In this document: positions 14,167 to 22,666 of the stretch, one piece after another | Numbering within the stretch: the first letter of the stretch is position 1 | Layout: every line of letters starts with the position of its first letter | Source of the DNA: Methanomicrobiales archaeon | GTDB taxonomy: Archaea; Halobacteriota; Methanomicrobia; Methanomicrobiales; JACTUA01 | Length of the DNA stretch: 22,825 bases | Direction: 5' to 3' | NCBI GenBank assembly: GCA_028678965.1 | Contig: JAJRCM010000048.1 | Location: 1-22,825, forward strand | Made by a program: the position numbers and the translations under genes | Notes under the pieces: generated by a model | The model's input: only the letters and a program-made list of their open reading frames with translations | Databases searched by the model: none | Told to the model about the DNA's origin: nothing

Positions 14167-15819
14167 ATGTCACAACTCGCAGGACAACCCATTTTAATTC
14201 TAAAGGAAGGCAGTTCGCGATCCCGTGGAAGGGACGCGCAGGGCGCCAATATCGCCGCTGCCAAGGCAGTTGCAAATGCTGTACGGACAACCCTTGGTCC
14301 AAAGGGGATGGATAAGATGCTCGTTGACACCATCGGTGACGTCGTGATCACCAACGATGGGGTTACCATCCTAAAAGAGATGGACATCGAGCACCCTGCA
14401 GCAAAGATGATGGTGGAGGTCGCAAAAACCATGGACGATGAAGTAGGTGACGGCACCACCACTGCGGTCGTGATTGGTGGAGAGCTTCTGAAGCAGGCTG
14501 AAGAACTGCTCGAGCAGAATGTTCACCCCACCGTGATCGCCCACGGCTACCGCATGGCAGCGGAGAAGGCTGCAGAAATCCTGAATGACATGGCGGTCAA
14601 TGTCAAAGCCAACGACACCCAGATGCTTGTCAAGATCGCGAATACCGCTATGACTGGTAAGGGTGCTGAAGCTTCCAAGGACAAGCTGAACAACCTTGTC
14701 GTCAAGGCGGTCACAATGGTTGCCGATGAGGATGGCACCGTCGATATCGACAACATCAAGATAGAGAAGAAGGTTGGCGGTTCCATCGATGACACGGAGA
14801 TCATTGAGGGAATGCTTGTTGACAAGGAACGAGTTCACCCCGCAATGCCCAAGAAAGTGGAAAACGCGAAGATCCTGCTTCTCAATGCCTCGGTCGAATT
14901 CAAGAAGACTGAAGTGGATGCCGAGATCAATATCACCAGCCCAGACCAGCTCCAAGCCTTCCTCAACGAGGAAGAGCGGATGATCAAGGCCATCGTGGAC
15001 AAGATTATCAAGAGCGGTGCGAATGTGCTCTTCTGCCAGAAGGGTATTGACGATATTGCCCAGCATTACCTGGCAAAGGCCGGTATCATGGCCGCCCGCC
15101 GGGTGAAGAAGAGCGATATGGAGAAGCTTGCCCGAGCTACCGGTGCTAGCGTGGTAAGCAGCATCGATGCGATCTCTGCCCAGGAGATGGGTAAAGCCGG
15201 CGTCGTTGAGGAGCGCAAAGTGAGCGGTGAAGCGATGATCTTCATCGAGAAGTGCGAGAACCCGAAAGCCGTATCCATCATCGTCCGCGGTGGAACCGAG
15301 CATGTGGTGGACGAGATCGAGCGTGCTCTTGATGATGCCCTGAATGTGGTTGCGGTGACCATCGAGGATAAAAAATTTGTTCCTGGCGGTGGAGCACCAG
15401 AGATCGAAGTCTCCCTCAAACTCCGTGACTATGCGGCAAGTGTCGGTGGACGCGCCCAGCTGGCTATCGAAGCGTTTGCTTCTGCGATGGAGATCATTCC
15501 CCGTACGCTCGCGGAGAATGCGGGTCTCGACCCCATCGATATGCTTGTAGAGCTCCGTGCAGCCCATGAGAAAGGCAAGAAGAATGTGGGGATCAATATC
15601 TTTGCATCAAAAACCTCTGACATGCTCAAAGAGGGAGTGGTGGAGCCCCTGCGGGTAAAGACTCAGGCAATCTCCAGCGCATCCGAGGTAGCTGTCATGA
15701 TCCTGCGGATCGATGATGTCATCGCTGCCAGCAAGATGTCCAAGGAGGAGGCCCCCATGCCACCCGGTGGAATGGGTGGAATGGGCGGCGGCATGGGCGA
15801 CATGGGCGGCGATTTCTAA
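14167..15819 (+). CDS. thsA: thermosome subunit (group II chaperonin)
   Basis: Archaeal CCT/TCP1-like chaperonin of 550 residues that refolds proteins in an ATP-driven double ring in the cytoplasm. Hallmarks are [14 protein letters not shown] (about 41-54), TNDGVTIL (about 62-69), GDGTTT (about 94-99), [18 protein letters not shown] and the Gly/Met-rich tail ending [10 protein letters not shown]. Length and tail are normal. Codon choice is notably GC-ending and uniform, as expected for a highly expressed gene. Other subunits may be elsewhere. A run of six T at about 15833-15838 follows the stop and could end transcription. Confidence 0.97.
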   Translation: MSQLAGQPILILKEGSSRSRGRDAQGANIAAAKAVANAVRTTLGPKGMDKMLVDTIGDVVITNDGVTILKEMDIEHPAAKMMVEVAKTMDDEVGDGTTTAVVIGGELLKQAEELLEQNVHPTVIAHGYRMAAEKAAEILNDMAVNVKANDTQMLVKIANTAMTGKGAEASKDKLNNLVVKAVTMVADEDGTVDIDNIKIEKKVGGSIDDTEIIEGMLVDKERVHPAMPKKVENAKILLLNASVEFKKTEVDAEINITSPDQLQAFLNEEERMIKAIVDKIIKSGANVLFCQKGIDDIAQHYLAKAGIMAARRVKKSDMEKLARATGASVVSSIDAISAQEMGKAGVVEERKVSGEAMIFIEKCENPKAVSIIVRGGTEHVVDEIERALDDALNVVAVTIEDKKFVPGGGAPEIEVSLKLRDYAASVGGRAQLAIEAFASAMEIIPRTLAENAGLDPIDMLVELRAAHEKGKKNVGINIFASKTSDMLKEGVVEPLRVKTQAISSASEVAVMILRIDDVIAASKMSKEEAPMPPGGMGGMGGGMGDMGGDF

Positions 15820-15827
15820 CCCCAACA

Positions 15828-15840
15828 AACCTTTTTTCCA
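15828..15840 (+). terminator. T-tract after the thermosome gene
   Basis: CCTTTTTTCC lies about 12 bases past the stop codon. Archaeal terminators often consist of such T-runs without a hairpin. This is weak evidence from position only. Confidence 0.35.
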
Positions 15841-15846
15841 GGCATA

Positions 15847-15854
15847 TTTATAAG
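15847..15854 (+). promoter_or_regulatory. TATA box for the zinc-ribbon protein
   Basis: TTTATAAG lies about 27 bases before the ATG at 15878, so the transcript is probably leaderless and independent of the thermosome gene. Confidence 0.6.
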
Positions 15855-15877
15855 AAATCACTGGAGTAGTATCCGGT

Positions 15878-16243
15878 ATGGGTGAAAGGTTCATCTTCAC
15901 CAGATACCGTACGACCTGCTACCACTGCGGTAAAGACGCGGACCAGATTATTAAAGCGGTCCGGTCTCAGGCGCAGGTGGTCTGCGATAACTGTGGTGCT
16001 ACCCGGATCTTTGTTCCCCGAACCCTGGATGTAGGTGCAAAGGGGCTCTATACCCGCATTGGCTGCTATGACCTGTGGGAGCTTACCGCAGAAGCGGCTC
16101 CCTGCAGAAATTGTGGTGTCACCGGACCCCACGATCTGGCTATTGGATGCAACCATTTCACGGTGCGCTGTCAGAATTGCGGGTATACCCACTTCTTCAA
16201 GTTCAATCTTGAATATGTGGGGAAATGTCCTATTGAGACTTAA
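15878..16243 (+). CDS. cysteine-rich zinc-ribbon protein of unknown function
   Basis: A 121-residue protein with four CxxC pairs: C14/C17, C36/C39, C76/C79 and C98/C101, plus C63, C91 and C117. The pairs can be arranged as two successive zinc ribbons (YHCGKD-to-CDNCG and CRNCG-to-CQNCG), which suggests an internal duplication. No catalytic motif or membrane segment is seen. Tandem ribbons of this sort usually bind nucleic acid or protein partners, but nothing here shows which. It has its own TATA box and its stop overlaps the convergent porD stop by four bases. It appears to be a conserved methanogen hypothetical. Confidence 0.75.
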   Translation: MGERFIFTRYRTTCYHCGKDADQIIKAVRSQAQVVCDNCGATRIFVPRTLDVGAKGLYTRIGCYDLWELTAEAAPCRNCGVTGPHDLAIGCNHFTVRCQNCGYTHFFKFNLEYVGKCPIET

Positions 16244-16488
16244 CGCTCCTCTCGCACCATGGTAATTGCCTTCTTCGGGCACTCGTTGGCACAAATCCCA
16301 CAGCCCTTGCAGAAAGCGAGATCTACCTGGAGTTCTGGATCAATCGCTGCTTCAGGGCAGTACAAGGCACACAGCCCGCATGCATTACATTTCTCCTGGT
16401 CTACTACCGGACGATACGTTCGCCACGACCCTGTCTTTCCCGAAGCTCCCTCCACCGGTTCACTCAGTGCCAGCCGCTTCCTCTTCAT
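16240..16488 (-). CDS. porD: pyruvate:ferredoxin oxidoreductase delta subunit (2[4Fe-4S] ferredoxin)
   Basis: An 82-residue electron-transfer subunit with two complete [4Fe-4S] motifs: C34, C37, C40, C44 (CNACGLCALYCP) and C60, C63, C66, C70 (CKGCGICANECP). It passes electrons between the thiamine-diphosphate enzyme and ferredoxin. The frame is open far upstream, but the ATG at 16488 overlaps the porC stop (ATGA) and matches delta-subunit length, so I start there. It is the last gene of the por operon. Confidence 0.93.
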   Translation of the reverse strand: MKRKRLALSEPVEGASGKTGSWRTYRPVVDQEKCNACGLCALYCPEAAIDPELQVDLAFCKGCGICANECPKKAITMVREER

Positions 16489-17012
16489 AGCACCAGCTCC
16501 CCGTACGCATCTTCCGCTGCCTGAACGTTCCGATTGTCCGAGAACATGCCACGAATGGCTGCACGTGCAGCATCGAGGGAGATAATACCCACCTTTGCCA
16601 GTGCCCCGAGCAGGGGGGTATTCACCACCGGACTTCCCGCAACAACCAGTGTGCGGGCAATGGCGATACCGGTGAGATCCACGCAATGCGTACGGTACCC
16701 TTCGAAAGTTATGGGATGGGAGCTGTTCAGCAGTATCTCCCCCTCGCTCTTCAGACCCTGGAAGATATCAACAGCCTCCATGATACTCGGATCCAGCACG
16801 ACTACCATATCGGGATGCTGGATCTGGCTGTAGACCTTGATCGGTCTATCATCGATTCGCACAAACGAGACGACCGGTGCCCCCCGCCGTTCTGCCCCAT
16901 AGAACGGAGAAGCAGTTGCATACTTCCCTCCACGGAACGCGGCGTCGGCCAGGAGTCGAGCGGCGGTTACCCCACCCTGTCCTCCGCGGGAGTGGATCCG
17001 TATCTCATACAA
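16485..17012 (-). CDS. porC: pyruvate:ferredoxin oxidoreductase gamma subunit
   Basis: A 175-residue gamma subunit recognised by the N-terminal IRIHSRGGQGGVTAARLLADAA, the SPFYGAERRGAPVVSFVRID segment and the NTPLLGALAKVG segment, all standard for 2-oxoacid:ferredoxin oxidoreductase gamma chains. It overlaps the porA stop by eight bases and the porD start by four. Working with the other three subunits, it makes pyruvate from acetyl-CoA and CO2 in autotrophic methanogens. Confidence 0.93.
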   Translation of the reverse strand: MYEIRIHSRGGQGGVTAARLLADAAFRGGKYATASPFYGAERRGAPVVSFVRIDDRPIKVYSQIQHPDMVVVLDPSIMEAVDIFQGLKSEGEILLNSSHPITFEGYRTHCVDLTGIAIARTLVVAGSPVVNTPLLGALAKVGIISLDAARAAIRGMFSDNRNVQAAEDAYGELVL

Positions 17013-18117
17013 TGGTGTTCACCCCGAACCACTCTTCCTCTCCGGGACGGCGATTCCTGACAAACCCGGCCATATCACGGTAGGTGACTTCCTGCCCCCC
17101 AAGACCGGCAATAACGCTGAAGGGCTCAGCTTTTGTGGTTGCCTGGATGCTCCGGGTGAGTACTCCCCCAAACCCGAACGAATAGCCACGATCAATCACC
17201 ACGACGTCTCTTCCGCTCAGATCCAGCACCGGGAAGGGGCGGAACCACCGCACCCGAAGGGAACCGGCTTTTATTCCTTCCCTGCGGAGGTCATCTACCG
17301 CCACCTCTGCTTCTTTCCCGAAGGTTCCCATGGCGATGAGGAGAATATCGGCGTCCTCGCAACGGTACTCCTCAATCGGCCCATACTGTCTGCCAAACCG
17401 CTTCCCAAAGTCCGCTTCAACATCCAGGATCACCTTCCGGGCATCCCGCATCGATCGTTCGATATCCCAGCGGAAGCGGAAGAACTCATCAGGACCGGTC
17501 AGTGGCCCGTATCCCCTGGGGTGGGCCACATCGATGGCATGTGGCAGGTGCAGAGGAGGAATAAAATCTCCCACCACCACTGTTTCCAGCGGTTGCATGG
17601 TGTGGCTCAGCGTGAACCCATCGAGGTTCACCATCAACGGGAGGAGGACGTCCTCGTGTTCTGCGATGCGAAACGCCATGATGGTAGTATCATACGCTTC
17701 CTGCACCGTGCTCACGAAGACCTGGAGCCAACCGGTATCGCGCTGGGAGAATGCATCACTATGTTCTGCCCAGACGTTCCACCCCGGTCCAAGAGCCCGG
17801 TTGACATTCGCCATCACGACGGGTACTCGTGCCCCTGCTGCCCAATGGAGCATCTCGTGCATATAGAGAAGCCCGTGAGAGCTGGTGGCAGTGAAAGTTC
17901 TCGCACCGGTCACACTCGCTCCAATACATGCCGCCATCGCAGAGTGCTCACTCTCTACCGGGATATACTGGCTAGCAAGCGTCCCATCCGAGACATACGC
18001 GGCTATCTGCTCCACAATCTCGGTCTGGGGGGTTATGGGATACGCAGCGACAACCTCCGGGTTTACCTGGCGAACTGCTTCCGCAATCGCCTTGTTTCCT
18101 GTGGCAATCAGCTGCAT
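17005..18117 (-). CDS. porA: pyruvate:ferredoxin oxidoreductase alpha subunit
   Basis: A 370-residue alpha chain with the N-terminal domain signature NPEVVAAYPITPQTEIVEQI, the substrate-side segment SEHSAMAACIGASVTGARTF, and the C-terminal segment VLDLSGRDVVVIDRGYSFG. I chose ATG 18117 because GAGGTGA sits seven bases upstream and the following residues match the family; the frame also offers ATG 18135. It overlaps the porB stop by ten bases. Pyruvate rather than 2-oxoisovalerate or 2-oxoglutarate specificity is inferred from the overall resemblance of alpha and beta chains and the separate delta ferredoxin. Confidence 0.9.
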   Translation of the reverse strand: MQLIATGNKAIAEAVRQVNPEVVAAYPITPQTEIVEQIAAYVSDGTLASQYIPVESEHSAMAACIGASVTGARTFTATSSHGLLYMHEMLHWAAGARVPVVMANVNRALGPGWNVWAEHSDAFSQRDTGWLQVFVSTVQEAYDTTIMAFRIAEHEDVLLPLMVNLDGFTLSHTMQPLETVVVGDFIPPLHLPHAIDVAHPRGYGPLTGPDEFFRFRWDIERSMRDARKVILDVEADFGKRFGRQYGPIEEYRCEDADILLIAMGTFGKEAEVAVDDLRREGIKAGSLRVRWFRPFPVLDLSGRDVVVIDRGYSFGFGGVLTRSIQATTKAEPFSVIAGLGGQEVTYRDMAGFVRNRRPGEEEWFGVNTIV

Positions 18118-18992
18118 GGCTGTTTCACCTCGCATGCGATCCTCGCGAGAGCCCGGTCAATGTTCCTCTGGAGCTCCTGCTTCTGCTGCTCGGTGATGTT
18201 CCTGAACCTACCCTGCATTTTCAGGTACTCGTCGAGGGGAACTCGCTTCTTCATCGCTGCCCTTGATGGCCCGCTGACCTGGAGGGTGCCGTGCTCTCGT
18301 TCCCAGAGTATCCATGACCCAGTCTTCACTGCCAGTTTCCCCACTTCTACTGTCTTCTCCGCAGGGAATCTCCATCCCGGCGGACAGGGGGCAAGGAGGT
18401 GAATGAACTTAGGCCCTTCCAGAGAGAGCGCTTTCGTTACTTTCTGGAAAAGATCCAGGGGATAAGCACTGCATGCCGTGGCTATATACGGCGGATTATG
18501 TGCCTCGATAATTCGATCGATGTCCTTCTTAGGATGTACTTTTCCTCCTGGCGTTGTGGTGGTGATAGCACCCAGGGGTGTCGATCCCGAACGCTGCATA
18601 CCTGTGTTCCCGTAGGCCTCATTATCATAGCATATGTAAAGAAAATCTGTCCCCCGTTCGAATGCTCCGGACAGCGCTTGGAGACCAATATCGACAGTTC
18701 CACCATCACCGGCATAGACGATAACCCGCGTCTTCACCCCCTTTTTCCGGTAGGCGGCGCTCATCCCGGAAGCACAGGCTGCAGCAGCGGCAAATGCGAT
18801 ATTATAGACAGGAATATTCATTGCCGTCCGAGGGTAGGTTCCCTGGATAACGCTCGTACAGCACGCAGGAACCACGAGCACCATATCCGGACCTGCTGCT
18901 TTCAGCACATAGCGAAGACTTAACGTTGAGCTGCAGCCGGCACAGGCCGACGTACATTTCAAAATATATTCTTCCTTCGGTATTTCTGTCAT
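18108..18992 (-). CDS. porB: pyruvate:ferredoxin oxidoreductase beta subunit (TPP-binding)
   Basis: The beta chain holds thiamine diphosphate and a [4Fe-4S] cluster. The TPP motif begins YAGDGGTVDIG and ends YICYDNEAYGNTGMQRSG. Cluster cysteines include CTSACAGCSS near the N-terminus and a further Cys in VPACCTSVI and in LAPCPPGW. From ATG 18992 the protein has 294 residues; an ATG at 19022 and TTG at 19025 are alternatives that add about ten residues. The gene is first in the operon, so the order is beta-alpha-gamma-delta rather than the gamma-delta-alpha-beta order I know from many archaea. Confidence 0.9.
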   Translation of the reverse strand: MTEIPKEEYILKCTSACAGCSSTLSLRYVLKAAGPDMVLVVPACCTSVIQGTYPRTAMNIPVYNIAFAAAAACASGMSAAYRKKGVKTRVIVYAGDGGTVDIGLQALSGAFERGTDFLYICYDNEAYGNTGMQRSGSTPLGAITTTTPGGKVHPKKDIDRIIEAHNPPYIATACSAYPLDLFQKVTKALSLEGPKFIHLLAPCPPGWRFPAEKTVEVGKLAVKTGSWILWEREHGTLQVSGPSRAAMKKRVPLDEYLKMQGRFRNITEQQKQELQRNIDRALARIACEVKQPCS

Positions 18993-19084
18993 TATTTCTT
19001 CTTTTACCTGTCTGGTATCCATCAATAATGAGGGTTATGCAGCATCCTCCGCCTGATGCAGGATCGCCTGACAGAGACAGATGC

Positions 19085-19101
19085 TGGTAAACTGGTTACC
19101 A
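19085..19101. promoter_or_regulatory. 17-base inverted repeat upstream of the por operon
   Basis: TGGTAA-ACTGG-TTACCA, with perfect six-base arms, lies about 90-110 bases before the chosen porB start, in the only non-coding gap between truA and porB. The size suits a dimeric regulator operator, but no regulator is identified, and a chance palindrome is possible. Confidence 0.25.
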
Positions 19102-19119
19102 CACCATCTTCCTGTGGCT

Positions 19120-19932
19120 TCAATCGGAATGGCCGGAATTTTTCTTCTCCTGAAGAGCAAGACCGGTAATCTCCCCCAGCACCCGGTAATGGTGGTGCAG
19201 TGCCCTCAACTGCTGATCCTGTCTCGCGGCCATGGGGAAGGGAGTGAAGAAGGTACCGCAGTCCACATCCCAGAGCACAAGACCATCCGCTGGTGCCGGG
19301 GGCACGCGTTGTTCGCAGTTTCCCTCCAGTAAACGATTCACGTCGGTTTCGGTGGCAGTCCCCCTTCCCACATCCAGGAGGGTGGTTACCATACCCCGGA
19401 CCATGTGCCAGAGAAAGCTCTCCCCGCGTACCTCTATGATAGTGAAGTCGCGATCGCTCCACACCCTCACCATCTGCAGAGTTCGGTACGGATTCCTGCC
19501 TTCAGGCCGGGCAAACGAGGAGAAGTTGTGGGTCCCATCGAAAAGGTGTCCGGCACCCCCCATCTTTTCGCAGTCCAGGTCGGTTTCAGCCAGATAGTAG
19601 CGATAGGTTCGTGTACGTGCCCTGTATCGCGGATGAAACTCATCATCGACGTTGGTGAACCCCCGGCACCAGCAGTCCCGTGGAAGCTGCTGATTGAGAG
19701 CAGTGATGGCCCGTTCAGATTGATCGGTAGAGAATGCGCAGACCTGCCCGAAAGCGTGGACCCCGCGATCTGTCCGTCCTGCCGTGCAGAATCCCGCCTC
19801 CCGCCAGTTATCGAAGAGTTTCAGGCGTTCACAGGCCGCAATAAATTCTCCTTCAATAGTTCTTTCTCCCACCTGAAGCTGTGATCCGGCGAAACCCGTC
19901 CCGATATAAGCAACCTGAAATGCGAGCCTCAT
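19120..19932 (-). CDS. truA: tRNA pseudouridine(38-40) synthase
   Basis: TruA isomerises uridines 38-40 in the anticodon arm to pseudouridine. The 270-residue protein has the catalytic aspartate D55 in AGRTDRGVHAFGQV, the YRYYLAE segment, and the conserved FLWHMVRGMV motif. The frame runs upstream to 20013, but the family starts near MRLAFQVAYIGTGF, and ATG 19932 overlaps the PHP-gene stop (ATGA). A short charged tail (ALQEKKNSGHSD) extends past the usual end. Confidence 0.95.
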   Translation of the reverse strand: MRLAFQVAYIGTGFAGSQLQVGERTIEGEFIAACERLKLFDNWREAGFCTAGRTDRGVHAFGQVCAFSTDQSERAITALNQQLPRDCWCRGFTNVDDEFHPRYRARTRTYRYYLAETDLDCEKMGGAGHLFDGTHNFSSFARPEGRNPYRTLQMVRVWSDRDFTIIEVRGESFLWHMVRGMVTTLLDVGRGTATETDVNRLLEGNCEQRVPPAPADGLVLWDVDCGTFFTPFPMAARQDQQLRALHHHYRVLGEITGLALQEKKNSGHSD

Positions 19933-20594
19933 AAGCGAACGCGACGCCGCACTTTCCACAGAACGCTCCGCAATGACTGCCTGGTATAGGTGCGGAGAGG
20001 GGTCATCCGGCAACCGGCGATAGTGTGTCCTTCCCGAATTGCCTGAAGAATTGATTGCACGGTAGGTTCTGCCTGTATATAGGTAACACCAAATCCTACA
20101 AACCTGGCGTTATGAGCGTCACTCCCCCCCACACATGGTTTCCTATAGCGCTGGGCCATCTGGGCAGCCTTCCGGTTCGCTGTCCCCACGATATACCGGC
20201 TGTTGAACGCTTCTACGGCATCGACCATTCGGAGGATTCCCCGCACTTTTCTTGCAACACCGTGCCGCCACATATGATAGGGGTGTGGAAGGATCACGAG
20301 ACCACCCATCACTTGAGCTTCTACAATGGTCTCCCTGACATCACGTCGTGGTGGAAGAGGCCGATCGATACCCAGCACAATGATATGTCCATGTCTCGTG
20401 CTTACCTCGATGCCTGGTATCACCAGGACCCGGCTATTCGCACTGCTGGCCAGCCGGTAACCCTCCATTGTGTCATGGTCGGTGATGGCGATGGCATCAA
20501 GACCGGCCTCCTCTGCACGCTGCAGGATCTCATCGATACTGCTCTCACCGTCCCTTGAAAAATTGGAATGGACATGCAGGTCGCACTTGAGCAT
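19929..20594 (-). CDS. PHP-domain metal-dependent phosphoesterase
   Basis: A 221-residue PHP domain with the full metal-ligand set: DLHVHS (H7, H9), TDHD (D39, H40), E63 (PGIEVSTRHGH with H68 and H70), H104 (LPHPYH), VEAFN (E128) and GSDAH (D159, H161). Such stand-alone proteins hydrolyse phosphoesters, nucleotides or nucleic-acid ends; the substrate here is unknown. It has a basic C-terminus (RRRVRL), unusual but of unclear meaning. A minus-strand TTAATATC at 20622-20629 lies about 30 bases before the ATG. It is coupled to truA by an ATGA overlap. Confidence 0.88.
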   Translation of the reverse strand: MLKCDLHVHSNFSRDGESSIDEILQRAEEAGLDAIAITDHDTMEGYRLASSANSRVLVIPGIEVSTRHGHIIVLGIDRPLPPRRDVRETIVEAQVMGGLVILPHPYHMWRHGVARKVRGILRMVDAVEAFNSRYIVGTANRKAAQMAQRYRKPCVGGSDAHNARFVGFGVTYIQAEPTVQSILQAIREGHTIAGCRMTPLRTYTRQSLRSVLWKVRRRVRL

Positions 20595-20621
20595 GGGATC
20601 AGATCATTTTTCACCTGCCAG

Positions 20622-20629
20622 ATATTAAG
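20622..20629 (-). promoter_or_regulatory. TATA box for the PHP/truA genes
   Basis: TTAATATC on the minus strand, about 30 bases upstream of the ATG at 20594. The divergent plus-strand gene starts at 20637, only 42 bases away. Confidence 0.5.
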
Positions 20630-20636
20630 TGAGCGT

Positions 20637-22049
20637 ATGTATATTCTCCTTCCCACCGGCGAAGCGACAGCGGAGATAGTGAAGGCTGCGGCAGCGGGAT
20701 ATGACGCCCGGGTGGTAGTGACAGGACCAATCGCTTCCTTCCTTACCACCGGCGAGCTCCGAAGCCTGATACGAGAGGAACCTTACGACCTGGTGATCAT
20801 CTCTGGGATGTGTACGGCATCCTTCCTTGAGGTGGAGAGGGAGACTGGAGTGCCTATCTACCGTGGTCCACGCCATGCTGCTGATCTCCCGCTGATATTA
20901 CCCTTTCTCGGCGAATTAGAGCTTTCCCGTTCCATTCCCGCGGACGATTTTCTTACTGCTCGGAGGAGAAAAGAGGCATTCAAGACCATCGCTAGGCGCG
21001 AAAGGGAGGCAGATGCAGAGTTCATTATCAGGGGAGTGAAGATAGGTGGCACTTCCAGGATAAAAGTGCTCGCTGAGATAATGGATGCCCACCGGCACCC
21101 TGATCTTCGTACCAACGTCGAGCAATGGTTCGCCGCCGGGGCAGATATTGTGGATCTTGGATTCGGGTTCGATGCAACTCCTGAAGATGTTCGACAGTGC
21201 TTGGCTGCGGTGGAGGATCTCGAGAGGCCAATTGCCATCGATACGACCGACCCAGATCTGATCAAAGCAGGCCTCTTCCGCGCCGACCTCATACTTAGCC
21301 TCCATGAGGGAAATATTCCAGTGATTGGTGAAGCGATTGGCCAGGCAGGCATTGCTGCGGTCGTGATTCCAGGAGCCTGCAGTCTGGGAGAGAATCTCGC
21401 CGCTGCCGAACAGGAAGGTGTTCGCTGTCTGATAGCTGATCCCATCTTGATGCCGGTCGGTTCGGGACTGGTACGATCCCTCCAGCGGTTCACATCGCTT
21501 CCCTATCCACTCTTTTTCGGCGCGGGAAATGTGGTTGAACTGCTTGACGCTGATTCTATCGGGATCAACGCCCTTCTCGCAGGTATGGCGATGGAGGCTG
21601 GTGCTGCCGTGATCTTCTCCAGTGAACACTCCGATAAGACGCAGGGTTCCATCGCCGAGATGCGACGGGCAACGGAGATGATGGTGCTCGCGAGAGATCG
21701 CCCCTATCCGAAGGACCTGGGGATCGACCTCCTTCTGCTCAAGGAGAAACGGCGAAGGCGGGAGCCTGCGCCTCAGCCGGAGCGTATAATGGAGGCTTTA
21801 CCAATGCCTTCTGAAATCAGCTATGATCCCTGCGGTAATTTCCGGATAGGGATCGAAGGGAAGGAGATTATTGCAGTCATCAACGGATGTGCGGTGAGGG
21901 GGAGGAGGTGGGTAGATGTGTTCCATACCATCCTGAAGAATGGTGATGTCTCCCTCCTTGACCATGCTGCCTATCTCGGTGCCGAGCTGTATAAAGCGGA
22001 ACTAGCGATCAAGTTCGGACGGAGCTACGAGCAGGACGGGCCGTTTTAA
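20637..22049 (+). CDS. dihydropteroate-synthase-like protein (methanogen type)
   Basis: A 470-residue protein of the archaeal family labelled 'dihydropteroate synthase-related'. An N-terminal alpha/beta domain (about 1-95, starting MYILLPTGEATAEIVKAA) precedes a TIM-barrel pterin-binding-like domain (about 130-390: IRGVKIGGTSRIKVLAEIMD, GADIVDLGFGFDATPEDVR, RPIAIDTTDPD). A C-terminal domain follows (ALPMPSEISYDPCGNFRIGI onward). The family is proposed to act in tetrahydromethanopterin synthesis; its exact reaction is not settled. The ORF is open to 20568, but ATG 20637 gives the usual N-terminus and avoids the PHP gene. Confidence 0.85.
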   Translation: MYILLPTGEATAEIVKAAAAGYDARVVVTGPIASFLTTGELRSLIREEPYDLVIISGMCTASFLEVERETGVPIYRGPRHAADLPLILPFLGELELSRSIPADDFLTARRRKEAFKTIARREREADAEFIIRGVKIGGTSRIKVLAEIMDAHRHPDLRTNVEQWFAAGADIVDLGFGFDATPEDVRQCLAAVEDLERPIAIDTTDPDLIKAGLFRADLILSLHEGNIPVIGEAIGQAGIAAVVIPGACSLGENLAAAEQEGVRCLIADPILMPVGSGLVRSLQRFTSLPYPLFFGAGNVVELLDADSIGINALLAGMAMEAGAAVIFSSEHSDKTQGSIAEMRRATEMMVLARDRPYPKDLGIDLLLLKEKRRRREPAPQPERIMEALPMPSEISYDPCGNFRIGIEGKEIIAVINGCAVRGRRWVDVFHTILKNGDVSLLDHAAYLGAELYKAELAIKFGRSYEQDGPF

Positions 22050-22369
22050 CCGTCACTGTTTGGCGGGAGCTGTGGTGCTACCCTTAGAAGATGGCCGAAG
22101 CAATGAGGCATAGGACGGACGTGAGGTAATACAACGAGATTGTGGTGGTTGCCTTTCCATCTTGGCGCGTGTTCCTTCTTATATCCCGGACGAACATATC
22201 CCCAGGAGACGGGAGATTTCTTCATATCCCAAAACACCTTCCTTCCCTTGGACACCCCTCCGGTCTGCGTCGGAGGAGAGACCGTTCACATCGTTTCTGG
22301 TAGAATTGAAGAGATTTGCCCCGATCTCTTTATCAATTCTTCCAGCCACTTCTGTTCAGGGCGATGTGA
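22050..22369. other. gap with only doubtful small frames
   Basis: No recognised gene. On the minus strand a 69-codon frame (22046-22255, GTG start; 59 codons from an internal ATG with GGAAGG upstream) ends on the DHPS-like gene's stop. On the plus strand 22162-22383 is a second frame of 73 codons overlapping the DUF2769 start. Neither has a family resemblance. A TATA-like TTTATCAA at about 22328-22335 could serve the DUF2769 gene. Confidence 0.3.
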
Positions 22370-22666
22370 ATGGATACGTTTGATACGACGATTACGAACC
22401 TCCTGAAACTTTCTTCTACCGAACGTACAAAATCTATCACTGATCTGAAGGGAAAGTGTCCCTGCCCTGCCTGTCCAACCTATAATGTTTGTGCGAAGAA
22501 TGCCAAAGAAATCCTTTTCTGTATCACCGGGCGATCGTTCCACTGCATCTCGGTGGATAAGGGGTGTATCTGTCAGACGAAGTGCCCGCTCGCTAAGCAG
22601 GTGGGTCTCACCCATAAAGACTTCTGTCTGAAGGGCTCGGAATCCGCGCAACGATACGTTCAGTGA
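22370..22666 (+). CDS. DUF2769 domain protein (cysteine-rich)
   Basis: A 98-residue protein with an N-terminal helical part (TTITNLLKLSSTER) and a DUF2769 domain marked by CPCPACPTYNVCAKNAKEIL, FCITGRS and KGCICQTKCPLAKQVGL. Cysteines are at 30, 32, 35, 41, 51, 59, 66, 68, 72 and 86. The ten cysteines suggest metal or cluster binding. The family is frequent and multi-copy in methanogens but has no known function. GATGTGA just before the ATG may act as ribosome site. It stands alone after the DHPS-like gene. Confidence 0.85.
   Translation: MDTFDTTITNLLKLSSTERTKSITDLKGKCPCPACPTYNVCAKNAKEILFCITGRSFHCISVDKGCICQTKCPLAKQVGLTHKDFCLKGSESAQRYVQ

Noticed and set aside
14371..15567. Long minus-strand frame (398 codons) inside the thermosome gene
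   Set aside because: It mirrors the highly biased codon use of the thermosome gene on the plus strand and shows no family motif of its own.
16489..16686. Long N-terminal extension of the ferredoxin-like porD
   Set aside because: It overlaps porC in another frame and is Gly/Arg/Cys-rich in the way shadow frames are. ATG 16488 overlaps the porC stop exactly as the other operon junctions do.
17521..18402. Plus-strand frame of 293 codons across porA and porB
   Set aside because: Antisense to two confidently identified genes, with low-complexity His/Arg-rich content and no recognisable domain.
22046..22255. 69-codon minus-strand frame after the DHPS-like gene
   Set aside because: No homology is recognised. 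Its GGAGGG sits directly against the GTG, and a competing plus-strand frame covers the same bases, so I kept it only as a note on the gap.
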